In this document: one piece after another, positions 51,664 through 60,408 of the stretch | Numbering within the stretch: position 1 is the stretch's first letter | Layout: every line of letters starts with the position of its first letter | Source: JACJVV01 sp964581515 | GTDB lineage: Archaea > Nanobdellota > Nanobdellia > Woesearchaeales > JACJVV01 | NCBI GenBank assembly: GCA_964581515.1 | Contig: CAZOOV010000001.1 | Location: forward strand, 124,001 to 188,000 | Length of the DNA: 64,000 nucleotides | Direction: 5' to 3' | Translations under genes and position numbers: made by a program | The notes under the pieces: model-generated | What the model saw: only the letters and a program-made list of their open reading frames with translations | The model's database searches: none | What the model was told of the DNA's origin: nothing

Positions 51664-53469
51664 ATGGTACTTGGTAATATTATAGGGAAAGTCAGGACAA
51701 CTGATTTCACATTCAAAGTAGAAGACAGAGGAAATACAAGGAAATTTGACTTTGTCCAAGTTATGCATTCTAGCTATGGCTATGTGCTTTGTCAGATAAT
51801 TGAGATTGAAAGAGAAAAAGATGTTACAAAAGCATGGTGCAATGTTGTAGGATATAAAGATAAAGAGAATGTATTAAGACAGCCAAGAACACCTTTTGAT
51901 CCTGGAAGTGAAGTGATGATAGCAGAAGATAAATTCATAGAGCAAATAATCAAACTCAACTCAAAAGATACAGCATTCATCGGGACACTTGAAGGAAAAG
52001 ATGATATACATGTAAAAATAGACCTGAAAAAGATGCTTACTAAACATGTATCTATACTTGCAAAGACAGGAGCAGGAAAATCTTATGTTGCCGGAGTACT
52101 TGTTGAAGAAATAATAGATAAGAAAGTGCCACTACTTATTATAGATCCACACGGAGAATACAGTCAACTAAAAGAGTTAAATGATAATAAAGGAGACATA
52201 ATAAAACTTGAAAAACTAAAACTTAAGCCACATAGCTACAAAAGAGTTATACAAGAATATGGGGATATTGATATTGGGAGTGATGTAAAACCGCTTTTAT
52301 TAAATGAAGAGATGACTCCAAGAGAATTACTCGCAATATTGCCTGCAAAACTTACAAGTTCACAGCAAGCTGCACTCTATTCTGTCATGAAAGATATGAA
52401 AACATTTACATTAACACAAATAGTAGCTGAGCTTGAGACATTTGATGGAAATAACATGTATCATATCATGAGCATGATAGATTATATCAAAAGCCTCAAT
52501 ATATTCTCTATTAATTATACACCATATACAGAACTTATTCAACCAGGGAAATGCTCAATCATAAATCTCAAAGGGATAGATCCTGAAATACAAGAAATAA
52601 TTGTATATAAATTATTGAAAGACTTATTTGAGATGAGAAAGACAAATAAAATCTCCCCATTCTTCTGTGTTGTAGAAGAAGCACATAACTTTGTTCCTGA
52701 AAAAGGCACTGGTGAAAAGAAGTCTTCAGCAATAATCAGAACACTTGCTTCTGAGGGAAGAAAGTTTGGTCTAGGGCTCTGTGTAATAACACAAAGACCT
52801 GCAAGAATAGAAAAGAATGTACTTAGTCAATGCAACACACAAGTAATATTGAAAGTAACTAATCCTAATGATTTGAAAGCAATCAGCACAAGTGTTGAGG
52901 GCATAACAAGCCAAGCTGAAAAAGAGATACCTAATCTACCCATTGGGACTGCGATAGTTACAGGTATTGGTGATATGCCCTTTGTTGTCAAGATAAGACC
53001 AAGAAAATCAAAACATGGTGGAGATAGCGTTGATATCTTACAAGACCTAGAAGTTGATATGATAGAAAGCGTGAAAAAGTATCAACATAATGAAATATTA
53101 CCAGTTATTGATTCAAAATACAGCATCAAAGAAATAAAACTTATGCAAGAAGAAGATAAGGAGATACAAACTTATCTTATACCAACGCTAATGTGTACAA
53201 TCAAAGGAAATCCTTCTTTTAAAATATTAATAGATATGATTAAAGGACATATTATTGCTGATATCGCAAAAAAAGAGATTGTTCCTATAAAAGATGCTAC
53301 AAGACTTGAAGATTATCAAACATATGAGAAAATGGATTTTAAGAAGATACAATATGATAAGAAACTAGGTTCAAAGATGAAAATCGAAGCAATTAAAAAG
53401 AAACTAGCATTATTTGCTGATATTGAGGACAGTGAGGAGTGTTTCGTTGTCTATCATTATGCGAAATAA
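51664..53469 (+). CDS. HerA-type hexameric ATPase (DUF87)
   Basis: A 601-residue HerA/FtsK-superfamily ATPase: N-terminal HAS-barrel-like beta domain (1-75), Walker A AKTGAGKSYV (about 133-142), LLIIDPHGEYSQL (Walker B, about 157), CVVEEAHNFVPE (about 336), the arginine-finger GRKFGLGLCVITQRP and a C-terminal tail. HerA usually teams with NurA nuclease in DNA end resection, but no nurA is adjacent; instead an 85-residue helical protein follows. It may instead be a related ATPase that moves DNA. A TATA box is 25 bases before the ATG. Confidence 0.85.
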   Translation: MVLGNIIGKVRTTDFTFKVEDRGNTRKFDFVQVMHSSYGYVLCQIIEIEREKDVTKAWCNVVGYKDKENVLRQPRTPFDPGSEVMIAEDKFIEQIIKLNSKDTAFIGTLEGKDDIHVKIDLKKMLTKHVSILAKTGAGKSYVAGVLVEEIIDKKVPLLIIDPHGEYSQLKELNDNKGDIIKLEKLKLKPHSYKRVIQEYGDIDIGSDVKPLLLNEEMTPRELLAILPAKLTSSQQAALYSVMKDMKTFTLTQIVAELETFDGNNMYHIMSMIDYIKSLNIFSINYTPYTELIQPGKCSIINLKGIDPEIQEIIVYKLLKDLFEMRKTNKISPFFCVVEEAHNFVPEKGTGEKKSSAIIRTLASEGRKFGLGLCVITQRPARIEKNVLSQCNTQVILKVTNPNDLKAISTSVEGITSQAEKEIPNLPIGTAIVTGIGDMPFVVKIRPRKSKHGGDSVDILQDLEVDMIESVKKYQHNEILPVIDSKYSIKEIKLMQEEDKEIQTYLIPTLMCTIKGNPSFKILIDMIKGHIIADIAKKEIVPIKDATRLEDYQTYEKMDFKKIQYDKKLGSKMKIEAIKKKLALFADIEDSEECFVVYHYAK

Positions 53470-53510
53470 GATAATAACATAATAATAAATGATCATAGGA
53501 GGATATAACG

Positions 53511-53768
53511 ATGGCAGATGCAAAAGATGCAACAAAAGAAATGTCAAAAGACGAACAAATAGGATTTCATAAAGGAAGCCTTGCAACACTAGCAAAAGAA
53601 AGAGAAGAAATGGCTAAAATACTACAGATTGTAGAACAGCTGATGCAAGCACACATTAAAGCATTGAAGGACCTTGGAATAGACCTTGAAGCACAGGCAA
53701 AGGAAGTTGCAGAACAGCAAAAACCACAGCCTAAAGGAACAGACAAGCCTATAGATGATTTGATATAA
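53511..53768 (+). CDS. Small helical hypothetical protein downstream of HerA
   Basis: An 85-residue protein: a charged helix (about 20-65, SLATLAKEREEMAKILQIVEQ region) with heptad character, then a Pro/Lys-rich tail ending DKPIDDLI, a form like C-terminal docking peptides. No family recognised. AGGAGGATATAACG precedes the ATG. It is 41 bases after the HerA gene and its stop is directly followed by the start of the DUF371 gene, so the three form one operon. Confidence 0.65.
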   Translation: MADAKDATKEMSKDEQIGFHKGSLATLAKEREEMAKILQIVEQLMQAHIKALKDLGIDLEAQAKEVAEQQKPQPKGTDKPIDDLI

Positions 53769-54170
53769 ATGAATAATTATTCTTTTTTTTGTTATGGTCA
53801 TGGGAATATTCTGGCTACCCATGCCAAAACTTTTGAATTCACAAAAGATTCTGAGTTAAGTTTAGAGGGAGATTGTATAATCGGACTAAAAGCAGATTTC
53901 TCATTGATAAAACTTAAAAAATTCTTAGATGGAAAAGAAAAGATCAATATTATTGTTTCATGTGATGGCATTGAAGATAATATGGAGTGTAATGTCAATA
54001 AGAAATTTAATAGTGCTCATGAAATTGTTTTTAGGAAGAGTGAGTTTATCTCTTCAAGAACACTTGGAGTAAGATGCGATAAAGGTGCTTCTGACATTGA
54101 CAGAGAACTCATTGAAAAGATGAAAAATCCTGAGAACAAAATAGAAGTTAAATTTCTTGAAGCTGAGTAG
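53769..54170 (+). CDS. DUF371 family protein
   Basis: A 133-residue archaeal protein with the DUF371 pattern: FFCYGHGNILATHAKTFEFTKDSELS at the N-terminus, GDCIIGLKADFS, VSCDGIEDNMECNVN and the end region SSRTLGVRCDKGASDIDRELIEKM. Its function is unknown; conserved Gly-Asp-Cys and RxDKGASDI motifs suggest a small enzyme. The ATG follows the preceding stop without a gap. The end overlaps the convergent kinase gene by 23 bases. Confidence 0.8.
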   Translation: MNNYSFFCYGHGNILATHAKTFEFTKDSELSLEGDCIIGLKADFSLIKLKKFLDGKEKINIIVSCDGIEDNMECNVNKKFNSAHEIVFRKSEFISSRTLGVRCDKGASDIDRELIEKMKNPENKIEVKFLEAE

Positions 54171-54930
54171 CTAATTCATATGCAGTCGGACGGTTTTGAG
54201 GTTGTTTTTCTAAACATGATAATATCAATCCTTCGAGCTCAGCATTATCACATCCAATATTGATTGGAATATCAAATCTAATCTGCCTTCTAAGATCACC
54301 TAATGCCTCATGAAAAGGTTCCATTCCAGCAAGCATAGTATATCCTAGTGCACCCATAGCGTAAACGTCAGATTCTTTCCCAAATTCAGGTGAAGGACTA
54401 GGAGCTAATTTTTGAGGAGACATATAACGAGGAGTACCTATTTCTTCTGTGTGATAATGATTTGGTATTGAATCAGAAGTAAAAGCTGTACCAAAATCAA
54501 TTAATTTTATTGCACCATCTGGTTTGATGATTATATTTGAAGGGGAAATATCATAATGTACATATGAATCATGATTTTCTCCATCATGCATATATGCTAA
54601 TACTTCTGAAGCATCCCTCATTATCATTGCAACTTGTTGCCATGGCATGATTCCTTGTTCCATATAAGCAATAAGAGGAGTTCCCTCAATATTTTCAAGA
54701 AATAAGTTATTAGAAGAATTGTCATAATCTAAAACATCGACTATACCTTCATGATCTAAAGTTGACAAAGCTTGATGCTCATTTCTTATGTAAAAAGCAC
54801 CATCTTCATTAATAGGACGTTTAAAGACAGCAGTATATTTCATCCCGTCTAATTTAATATCTACTCTTTCCAGGATACTAAAGCCTGTCTTATGCATAAA
54901 TGTACTATCTCCAAGTATTTCAACTGACAT
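54148..54930 (-). CDS. Eukaryotic-like Ser/Thr protein kinase
   Basis: A 260-residue soluble kinase domain. ATP-binding Lys37 (YTAVFKRP) and alphaC Glu51 are present; the catalytic loop is VHYDISPSNIII (HYD at 125-127, Asn132), then LIDFGTAF (Asp145), GTPRYMSPQKL and SDVYAMGALGYTMLAG. The Gly-rich loop is not evident (LERVDIKLDG) and HRD is HYD, so it is divergent but all core catalytic residues are there. No transmembrane segment. Its promoter is shared with the divergent Fic-fold gene, and the 17-base element CACTTAGTAGTAGTTAA lies between them. Confidence 0.85.
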   Translation of the reverse strand: MSVEILGDSTFMHKTGFSILERVDIKLDGMKYTAVFKRPINEDGAFYIRNEHQALSTLDHEGIVDVLDYDNSSNNLFLENIEGTPLIAYMEQGIMPWQQVAMIMRDASEVLAYMHDGENHDSYVHYDISPSNIIIKPDGAIKLIDFGTAFTSDSIPNHYHTEEIGTPRYMSPQKLAPSPSPEFGKESDVYAMGALGYTMLAGMEPFHEALGDLRRQIRFDIPINIGCDNAELEGLILSCLEKQPQNRPTAYELATQLQEI

Positions 54931-54975
54931 AAATAAGGCGAGTTTTGCTTAGTTTATAAATGTTAGTTTTGTAGT

Positions 54976-54992
54976 CACTTAGTAGTAGTTAA
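54976..54992. promoter_or_regulatory. 17-base shared upstream element (kinase/Fic copy)
   Basis: CACTTAGTAGTAGTTAA. On the minus strand it lies 16 bases before the kinase TATA box (TTTATAAA); on the plus strand it precedes the Fic TATA box ACATTTATAAAG by about 8 bases. The same 17-mer, differing only at positions 5-7, occurs at 60050-60066 and 47667-47683. Confidence 0.5.
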
Positions 54993-55033
54993 TAAACGAA
55001 ACATTTATAAAGGAAAAGGGCATTGAACAATGA

Positions 55034-56020
55034 ATGACAATATTAGATCCTAATTTTCTTGATAAAATAGAAAGAGCGAAATCCCAAATTGATGGGAGAA
55101 AACTAGATACATTTGTCGACAAAATGTTTGATGTGATGACCAAAGAAGCAATAGTGAATGCATCATTACAAGATGCAGATAATGCAAAAAGAAAAAAAAC
55201 AGTAATAAGAAATTTCCAAAAAGCATGGGATTATACAATAGAGCAATATAAAGGTGAATTTAGCCTAGATTTAATGATGGATATCACAGGAAGAGTAGAA
55301 CCTTATCTTGCTAATGGAAAATCAAAGAGAGCCAGCTTAAGAAGAAGCGGTGGTACTGTTATGCCTGGTGCAGGATATGTGCCTCCTTGCGATGGGGCAA
55401 GAGTTGATATGCATCTTGATAGGATGATGGAAACATTAGCTAACACTGATATGCATCCGTTAGAAGAAGCAATATTCTTATATTTCCATATAGCAAGAAT
55501 TCAACCATTCCAGAATGCAAATAAAAGAACTGCAAACATTGCTATGAATACAACATTAAGATATAATGGATTTACACCAATAAGCATTAATGCTTCTGAT
55601 GATAGCCAAGCACGTTTATTTGAAAAATATCTCATAGAAGGATTCAATGGGTTCAGGCAAGCAGGAGCAAATGTAGCAAATCCTATTGATGCATACTTAA
55701 ACATCAATTATGGGCAATCACAATTTTATCAGTTTTTGGCAAACAAAGAGTTAAGAAACTTAAGAACCATAAAAGATTATCTTAAAGGTCTTGACACATA
55801 TACTGTCGAAGTAGTAACTAATAATCCAGGAGTTCTATATACAGTAAAACGTAGAGTTGGTAGTTGTTTCAAAAATGGAACACCACACCAAGAAAAATTA
55901 GATACAAGAAAAAAAACCATAGAAGTGACAGGAGAAATCGATTTTGATCAATTAAAGCATGCAATGAAAGGCTTAAGAGGAGTCAGAAGATATAAGATAA
56001 GTTATGAAGGAAAACATTGA
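55034..56020 (+). CDS. Fic/Doc-fold protein with altered active-site motif
   Basis: A 328-residue protein. Residues about 105-175 match the Fic domain: SGGTVMPGAGYVPPC, then a helix and HPLEEAIFLYFHIARIQPFQNANKRTAN. The motif reads QPFQNANKR (157-165), where Fic has HPFxxGNGR and Doc has HxFxxANKR; the base His is Gln157. AMP or phosphate transfer is therefore uncertain. Residues 1-100 are helical and 230-328 form a separate beta domain that includes KRRVGSC. No inhibitory helix motif is obvious. A TATA box is about 25 bases before the ATG. Divergent from the Ser/Thr kinase, with which it may be co-regulated. Confidence 0.65.
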   Translation: MTILDPNFLDKIERAKSQIDGRKLDTFVDKMFDVMTKEAIVNASLQDADNAKRKKTVIRNFQKAWDYTIEQYKGEFSLDLMMDITGRVEPYLANGKSKRASLRRSGGTVMPGAGYVPPCDGARVDMHLDRMMETLANTDMHPLEEAIFLYFHIARIQPFQNANKRTANIAMNTTLRYNGFTPISINASDDSQARLFEKYLIEGFNGFRQAGANVANPIDAYLNINYGQSQFYQFLANKELRNLRTIKDYLKGLDTYTVEVVTNNPGVLYTVKRRVGSCFKNGTPHQEKLDTRKKTIEVTGEIDFDQLKHAMKGLRGVRRYKISYEGKH

Positions 56021-56058
56021 ATTTATAAAAAGAAAATAATTCTCGTTGATTGATTAAT

Positions 56059-56787
56059 ATGACAAAGAAAAAAAATAATGGCAACAAAAGAGTAACATTT
56101 CAAGACATACTTAAAAGATCAGGTGCTGAAGCAAAGAAAGCAGACGGACTTGAAGAGAATGTAAGAATTTCTGAAGCACAAGTTAAAAGGCTTTTCAAAG
56201 CAATTGAAGGTCTAAAAGAAGTGAATCATCCAGAAGTCGTTATCCCAATAGAAACTGAATTAAGAAGATATGTACATGAAAGAGGAGAAGACTATGGGTC
56301 AGGAATAAACAAGTATATGGTTGATATGCTTTATACACAAATCTATAATGGATTATCATTAGTATTACATATCTCAAAAGATGGAGGGATTGCTGATTAC
56401 CGTATCCACCTTAAAGACTGCGATATAATCCCTACTATGAATCCTAGAATAGAATTCATGGACTCAGTAGTAGACCTTACAAGAACAGCTACACTTGAAC
56501 AATTAAGTTTAGTCAGAACTGTAGATTCAGAAATGGTTCCTGAAAATCCTTCATTATATGTATATAATACTCAGGATATGGCATTATGGGGTGCATTCAA
56601 AAGAGATTTCAATGAAGCAATACAAAGTAGGATATATTTGTGTGATGAAAGCAAGAAAAGAAGACATACAACATATGAGAAAAAGTTTGAGCTTGCTGTA
56701 AAAAGCGGATACAAAAATGGAACAAGATTTACAACAAGAACACATGATCTGATATCTGGCGCAACAACAGATAAATTATTATTCTGA
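56059..56787 (+). CDS. Hypothetical protein
   Basis: A 242-residue soluble protein of unknown function. It begins with a Lys/Asn-rich stretch (MTKKKNNGNKRVTF), has a helical region (about 45-100) and then a mixed alpha/beta part with strands SLVLHISKDGG and YRIHLKDCDIIP, and ends with TRTHDLISGATTDKLLF. No motif recognised and no membrane segment. ATG 56059 is taken because a TTG at 56050 is less likely. It follows the Fic-fold gene by 38 bases on the same strand and could be its partner. Confidence 0.45.
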   Translation: MTKKKNNGNKRVTFQDILKRSGAEAKKADGLEENVRISEAQVKRLFKAIEGLKEVNHPEVVIPIETELRRYVHERGEDYGSGINKYMVDMLYTQIYNGLSLVLHISKDGGIADYRIHLKDCDIIPTMNPRIEFMDSVVDLTRTATLEQLSLVRTVDSEMVPENPSLYVYNTQDMALWGAFKRDFNEAIQSRIYLCDESKKRRHTTYEKKFELAVKSGYKNGTRFTTRTHDLISGATTDKLLF

Positions 56788-56811
56788 ATAAAAACATAAG
56801 AGAATAGTTTT

Positions 56812-57273
56812 TTATTCTTTTATTCTTCTTGCTTTTGAAACATAATTAAGAATTATGCCTTCTTTGTATTTTCCACAACCCAAGAAGTCTTCATTTTTCT
56901 TTATTATAACAAAACCAACAAATTCTTGTTCTGATTTAATATCAGTGCCCATCAACCATTCTTTTGCTGTAGTGTTGTCTACTTCAAATACATTCTTAGT
57001 AGCAATCTTACCAATCAAAAGGCTTCCTTCCATAGAAAGGCGAATATTACCATGATTTATCTCACAAAGATACATACCAAAGGAATTTACCCTTACTGCA
57101 CTCAGGTCTATGTCTTTAATCTCATTTGTTATTATATACACCTTATTCTTGTCTGATGTAAAGAAAGTATATTTGTCTATCAGAAGAGTTTTAGCATCGC
57201 ACCCATATTCTTCACCTAAATGTTCAAGGATCTTTGATGCTTCTTTCTTATTAAGAGCTTTTAATTTCATCAT
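56812..57273 (-). CDS. PUA-domain RNA-binding protein
   Basis: A 153-residue protein whose second half is a PUA domain: SVRV-type strands, then a core ending QEFVGFVIIKKNEDFLGCGKYKEGIILNYVSKARRI, a pattern seen in the PUA/pre-PUA part of archaeal NOL1/NOP2/fmu-related proteins. The first 60 residues form a small domain. It probably binds rRNA or tRNA. The ATG at 57273 overlaps the infB stop (ATGA), so it is translated with aIF5B. Confidence 0.65.
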   Translation of the reverse strand: MMKLKALNKKEASKILEHLGEEYGCDAKTLLIDKYTFFTSDKNKVYIITNEIKDIDLSAVRVNSFGMYLCEINHGNIRLSMEGSLLIGKIATKNVFEVDNTTAKEWLMGTDIKSEQEFVGFVIIKKNEDFLGCGKYKEGIILNYVSKARRIKE

Positions 57274-59033
57274 ACACCCCATACGATGTTATTCTTTCGC
57301 ATTTGTGTAGATATTTCCTTAAGAACTTCAATCTCCTTATCTTTAAGAAACTTTTTTAGTCCCTTAAATTTCCTATAATCTTCGTCGCTGACACCAGAAT
57401 AGAGAATATCTCCTTCATTGATCTGCCTGCCAATAGTTACATTATCAATAGAAATAGCTACTTCTGCGTCTTTTTCTACTTCTGTAACAGATTCTTTCTC
57501 TTTTTGTATACTTTTTATCTCTGAGATTATTTTTCCATCCTTTAATATAGGCATACCTACCTTCAATTTACCTTCAATAACATGAACACCGCAAACTGCT
57601 GGATTTGATTGCCTGAAGATATAACCTTTCAAAACTTCAAATTTAGCAGGATAAGTCATACCATCAAGTTCTTTTCTTTCCTGCTCTTCTTTGAAATTCT
57701 TAAGATAATCATCAAGATCATCTAAAATCTTATAGATTATCTTGTTGGTTATTATCTTAACATTCTTTGACTTAGTCTCCGATTGATCAATCACATTAAA
57801 TCCAAGGACAATAGAATGTTCAGGATTCTTTTCCATATTAGACTCAGCATCGACAATATCTTTCTTACCTATATTACCAACTGCTGCCTTCATAACAGGT
57901 ATCTCTTTCTCTTTCAATAAATTAGTCATAGCTTCCAAACTTCCAATTGTATCTGCTTTAATGATAATACCTTCATTATCAGTCTCTACCAATGCTGATT
58001 CTACTTCTGCCTGGACTTCTTCCTTGATTGCTGGAAGTTCTATCTGCTTGCAACTTCGAACTGGCATACCTGCAATGACATCATCAATATCTGGAGCAAC
58101 TATCCTTACCCCAATAGCAGCATGTACTTCTTTGCACATACTATATTTTGTCTTCTTATCACGCATTTCACATAAGCATTCTGGTTCAAGAAGCATTTTT
58201 ACTTTTGTAATTACTGGACCATCAATCCCTCCTATTACAAGAGTATCTTCTTTGTTAAGAGAACCATCATATATTATTACATCCATAAGTTTTCCTAATC
58301 CTTTCTCTTCTTTTACTTCAAGTATTGTACCTTTAGCACCTACACCTTGTGTAACATGGAGATGATCCTCAAGATATCTTTGTGCAAGACCAGTAATCAC
58401 CATAAGCAGTGATGAAATTCCTTCACCTGTCTCTGCAGAAACAGGTACTAGAGCAATCTGTTGAGTAAAATCCTGAACACGATCAAACCTTTCTGAATTA
58501 AGCCCATGTTCTGATAATGATCCAACAAGCTCATACATCTTTGTTTCAACTATAGTGTTGACATTAGGCTGTTGAGACGCAATATTTGCAAGAATTGGAG
58601 TATCTGGATTGGAATTCCAGCCAGGTATAAGATCAATCTTATTAGCTGCTACAATAAAAGGAGTCTTTGATGTCTTCAAAATCTCTATTGCTTCAATTGT
58701 CTGCGGCTTAAGACCTTCATTTATGTCTATAACAAGAATTGCAATATCAGCGATAGTACCACCACGTTTCCTTAATGATGTGAAAGCAGCATGCCCAGGA
58801 GTATCAATAAAAAGAAGACCTGGAATGGTAAACTTAAGATTCATCTTATCAAGCATCTCACCACATTTTTGTTTTACAGTATTCAGTGGTATGATAGACG
58901 CACCAATCGCTTGTGTAATGCCTCCTGCTTCTTTAGCAAGAATATTACTGCCCCTAATACTATCTAGTATTTTTGACTTACCATGGTCTACATGGCCTAG
59001 TACAGTACATATTGGTGATCTTATGTGTTCCAT
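57270..59033 (-). CDS. infB: Translation initiation factor aIF5B (IF2-like GTPase)
   Basis: A 587-residue archaeal aIF5B, which promotes ribosomal subunit joining. GTPase motifs: GHVDHGKSKI (G1, 13-22), GGIT (G2), DTPGHAAF (G3, about 76), NKID (G4, about 130) and SAET (G5). Domains II to IV follow with the long helix region. Length is normal for archaea, lacking the long bacterial N-terminus. Overlaps the PUA gene downstream by 4 bases. Confidence 0.95.
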   Translation of the reverse strand: MEHIRSPICTVLGHVDHGKSKILDSIRGSNILAKEAGGITQAIGASIIPLNTVKQKCGEMLDKMNLKFTIPGLLFIDTPGHAAFTSLRKRGGTIADIAILVIDINEGLKPQTIEAIEILKTSKTPFIVAANKIDLIPGWNSNPDTPILANIASQQPNVNTIVETKMYELVGSLSEHGLNSERFDRVQDFTQQIALVPVSAETGEGISSLLMVITGLAQRYLEDHLHVTQGVGAKGTILEVKEEKGLGKLMDVIIYDGSLNKEDTLVIGGIDGPVITKVKMLLEPECLCEMRDKKTKYSMCKEVHAAIGVRIVAPDIDDVIAGMPVRSCKQIELPAIKEEVQAEVESALVETDNEGIIIKADTIGSLEAMTNLLKEKEIPVMKAAVGNIGKKDIVDAESNMEKNPEHSIVLGFNVIDQSETKSKNVKIITNKIIYKILDDLDDYLKNFKEEQERKELDGMTYPAKFEVLKGYIFRQSNPAVCGVHVIEGKLKVGMPILKDGKIISEIKSIQKEKESVTEVEKDAEVAISIDNVTIGRQINEGDILYSGVSDEDYRKFKGLKKFLKDKEIEVLKEISTQMRKNNIVWGV

Positions 59034-59064
59034 AGAATGAGGAAAAGAAGGTGTTTTTTAAAGG

Positions 59065-60003
59065 TTATGGCTTATACTTAGCTAATTCAGCCTTTAAAAT
59101 CCTTAAGTTCTCTTCACCAGGACATTCCTTTGCTGCAAAATCCCTATGCCCATAAACATTATCGTCAGAAATCTTATATCTCCTTTGAAGAGAAGTTACA
59201 AGAGCAATTACATTTGTTTTCTGCGCATCTGTAAGTGTTACAACACTACCGTCAGGATATCCTGTTTTTGGGTCGGTTGGCAATGTACCTACCATCTCTA
59301 TACTTAGAGTACCTTCATTATGTCCTTTGCAGTGATACGCAATATTTGTTTCTGGAACTATCTGAATAATAGCTCCATCAATAGTACTATTCTTACCTTC
59401 ACCAGTGCCATTCTCAACTATATAATGTGCACTAAGAGATTTTTTTGCTGGAAGTTCATGATTGTGAAATGAGTTTTCTGCACTCTTGCCTTCTGACTGC
59501 GTTATATGAAGGAAGATCTGATCAATGCCTACATTTCTGCCACCTACATGATAACCGGAAGTAAGGTTTGTTCTAGTAGGTCCAGCATAAGCTGGTGCAT
59601 CTAATAATCCTGATTCTTTTGGTAAAGTCGCTTCAAGACCGATAGGTTCTGTATCATCTATCATATGTTCATCTGCAAATGCCATCAGCATCTCAACACG
59701 TAAATCCATATCGTGATTAGCTGGTGTTTTAGGTGTTTGATATGATCCAATAGAAGGTTCTTGACTTGCATCTGGTTTTGATTTAAACAGATTAGCTATA
59801 CTATGTTTGCTTTGAAGATTTCCTGCAACACCAAGACCAATAACTCCTGCAAGCGCTAATAATGGAACTGCATAAGTCTTCATGTATGAGGCTACATTAC
59901 CTGGCATTCTCTTAAGAGCATCAAAATAAGTGATGTCTCTAGCCATTATAGCATCAAAATCAGATGTATCAAATTCTTCTGGATTAGATTGTTTTTTAGT
60001 CAT
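59065..60003 (-). CDS. Membrane-anchored N-acetylmuramoyl-L-alanine amidase (PGRP/amidase_2)
   Basis: A 312-residue protein: a 40-residue N-terminus with acidic residues, one membrane segment (about 43-61), a linker, then an amidase_2 domain. Zinc ligands by position are His166 (IFLHIT), His286 (VYGHRDF) and Cys294 (ECPGE); AYHCKGHNEGTLSIEMVG (about 222-239) is the conserved middle part. This family cuts the lactyl-peptide bond in bacterial peptidoglycan. Archaea lack murein, so the target should be a bacterium, or the protein binds without cutting. The element CACTTAATAGTAGTTAA precedes its TATA box. Confidence 0.85.
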   Translation of the reverse strand: MTKKQSNPEEFDTSDFDAIMARDITYFDALKRMPGNVASYMKTYAVPLLALAGVIGLGVAGNLQSKHSIANLFKSKPDASQEPSIGSYQTPKTPANHDMDLRVEMLMAFADEHMIDDTEPIGLEATLPKESGLLDAPAYAGPTRTNLTSGYHVGGRNVGIDQIFLHITQSEGKSAENSFHNHELPAKKSLSAHYIVENGTGEGKNSTIDGAIIQIVPETNIAYHCKGHNEGTLSIEMVGTLPTDPKTGYPDGSVVTLTDAQKTNVIALVTSLQRRYKISDDNVYGHRDFAAKECPGEENLRILKAELAKYKP

Positions 60004-60049
60004 ATAGAACTTAGAAATGGTTTTATTTATAAGTCTTTTGGTTTTTTAT

Positions 60050-60066
60050 CACTTAATAGTAGTTAA
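60050..60066. promoter_or_regulatory. 17-base shared upstream element (amidase copy)
   Basis: CACTTAATAGTAGTTAA, on the minus strand TTAACTACTATTAAGTG, 17 bases before the amidase TATA box (CTTATAAAT). It differs from the kinase/Fic copy only in one central base and keeps nearly the same distance to the TATA box. Confidence 0.5.
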
Positions 60067-60068
60067 TT

Positions 60069-60308
60069 TTATTGTTTTTGATATATTAAATGTTGATAAG
60101 GAGTTCTAGGCGTAGGTGAATAATTAGGACCCTTATCCAGAAAGTATTTTGCTGTAACCACTGTACCAAATGAGAATGCTAATACAGTACCAGTTAGTGC
60201 AATAACTGCACCTAGTTTGATAACAGGATAAATTACATTCTCTTTTACCTTAGTTGTCCTGGTATTCTGAGATATGCGAGTATCAATGGAATTATTGCTG
60301 ATTTGCAT
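60069..60308 (-). CDS. Small single-span membrane protein
   Basis: A 79-residue protein: a polar, basic N-terminus (1-27), one membrane helix (about 28-50, VIYPVIKLGAVIALTGTVLAF region) and a short Pro/Tyr-rich end (DKGPNYSPTPRTPYQHL). Unknown function. It lies just upstream of the amidase on the same strand, the gap holding the shared 17-base element, so the two may be related in function. Confidence 0.5.
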   Translation of the reverse strand: MQISNNSIDTRISQNTRTTKVKENVIYPVIKLGAVIALTGTVLAFSFGTVVTAKYFLDKGPNYSPTPRTPYQHLIYQKQ

Positions 60309-60408
60309 CTCAAAGAAGAATAAAATTCCCGTTATAAAGGTTTCTACACTACAAAAGAGAGGATGAAAAAGTAACTTTTAAAAAGATGCGAGAATTTCAA
60401 TAGACATC

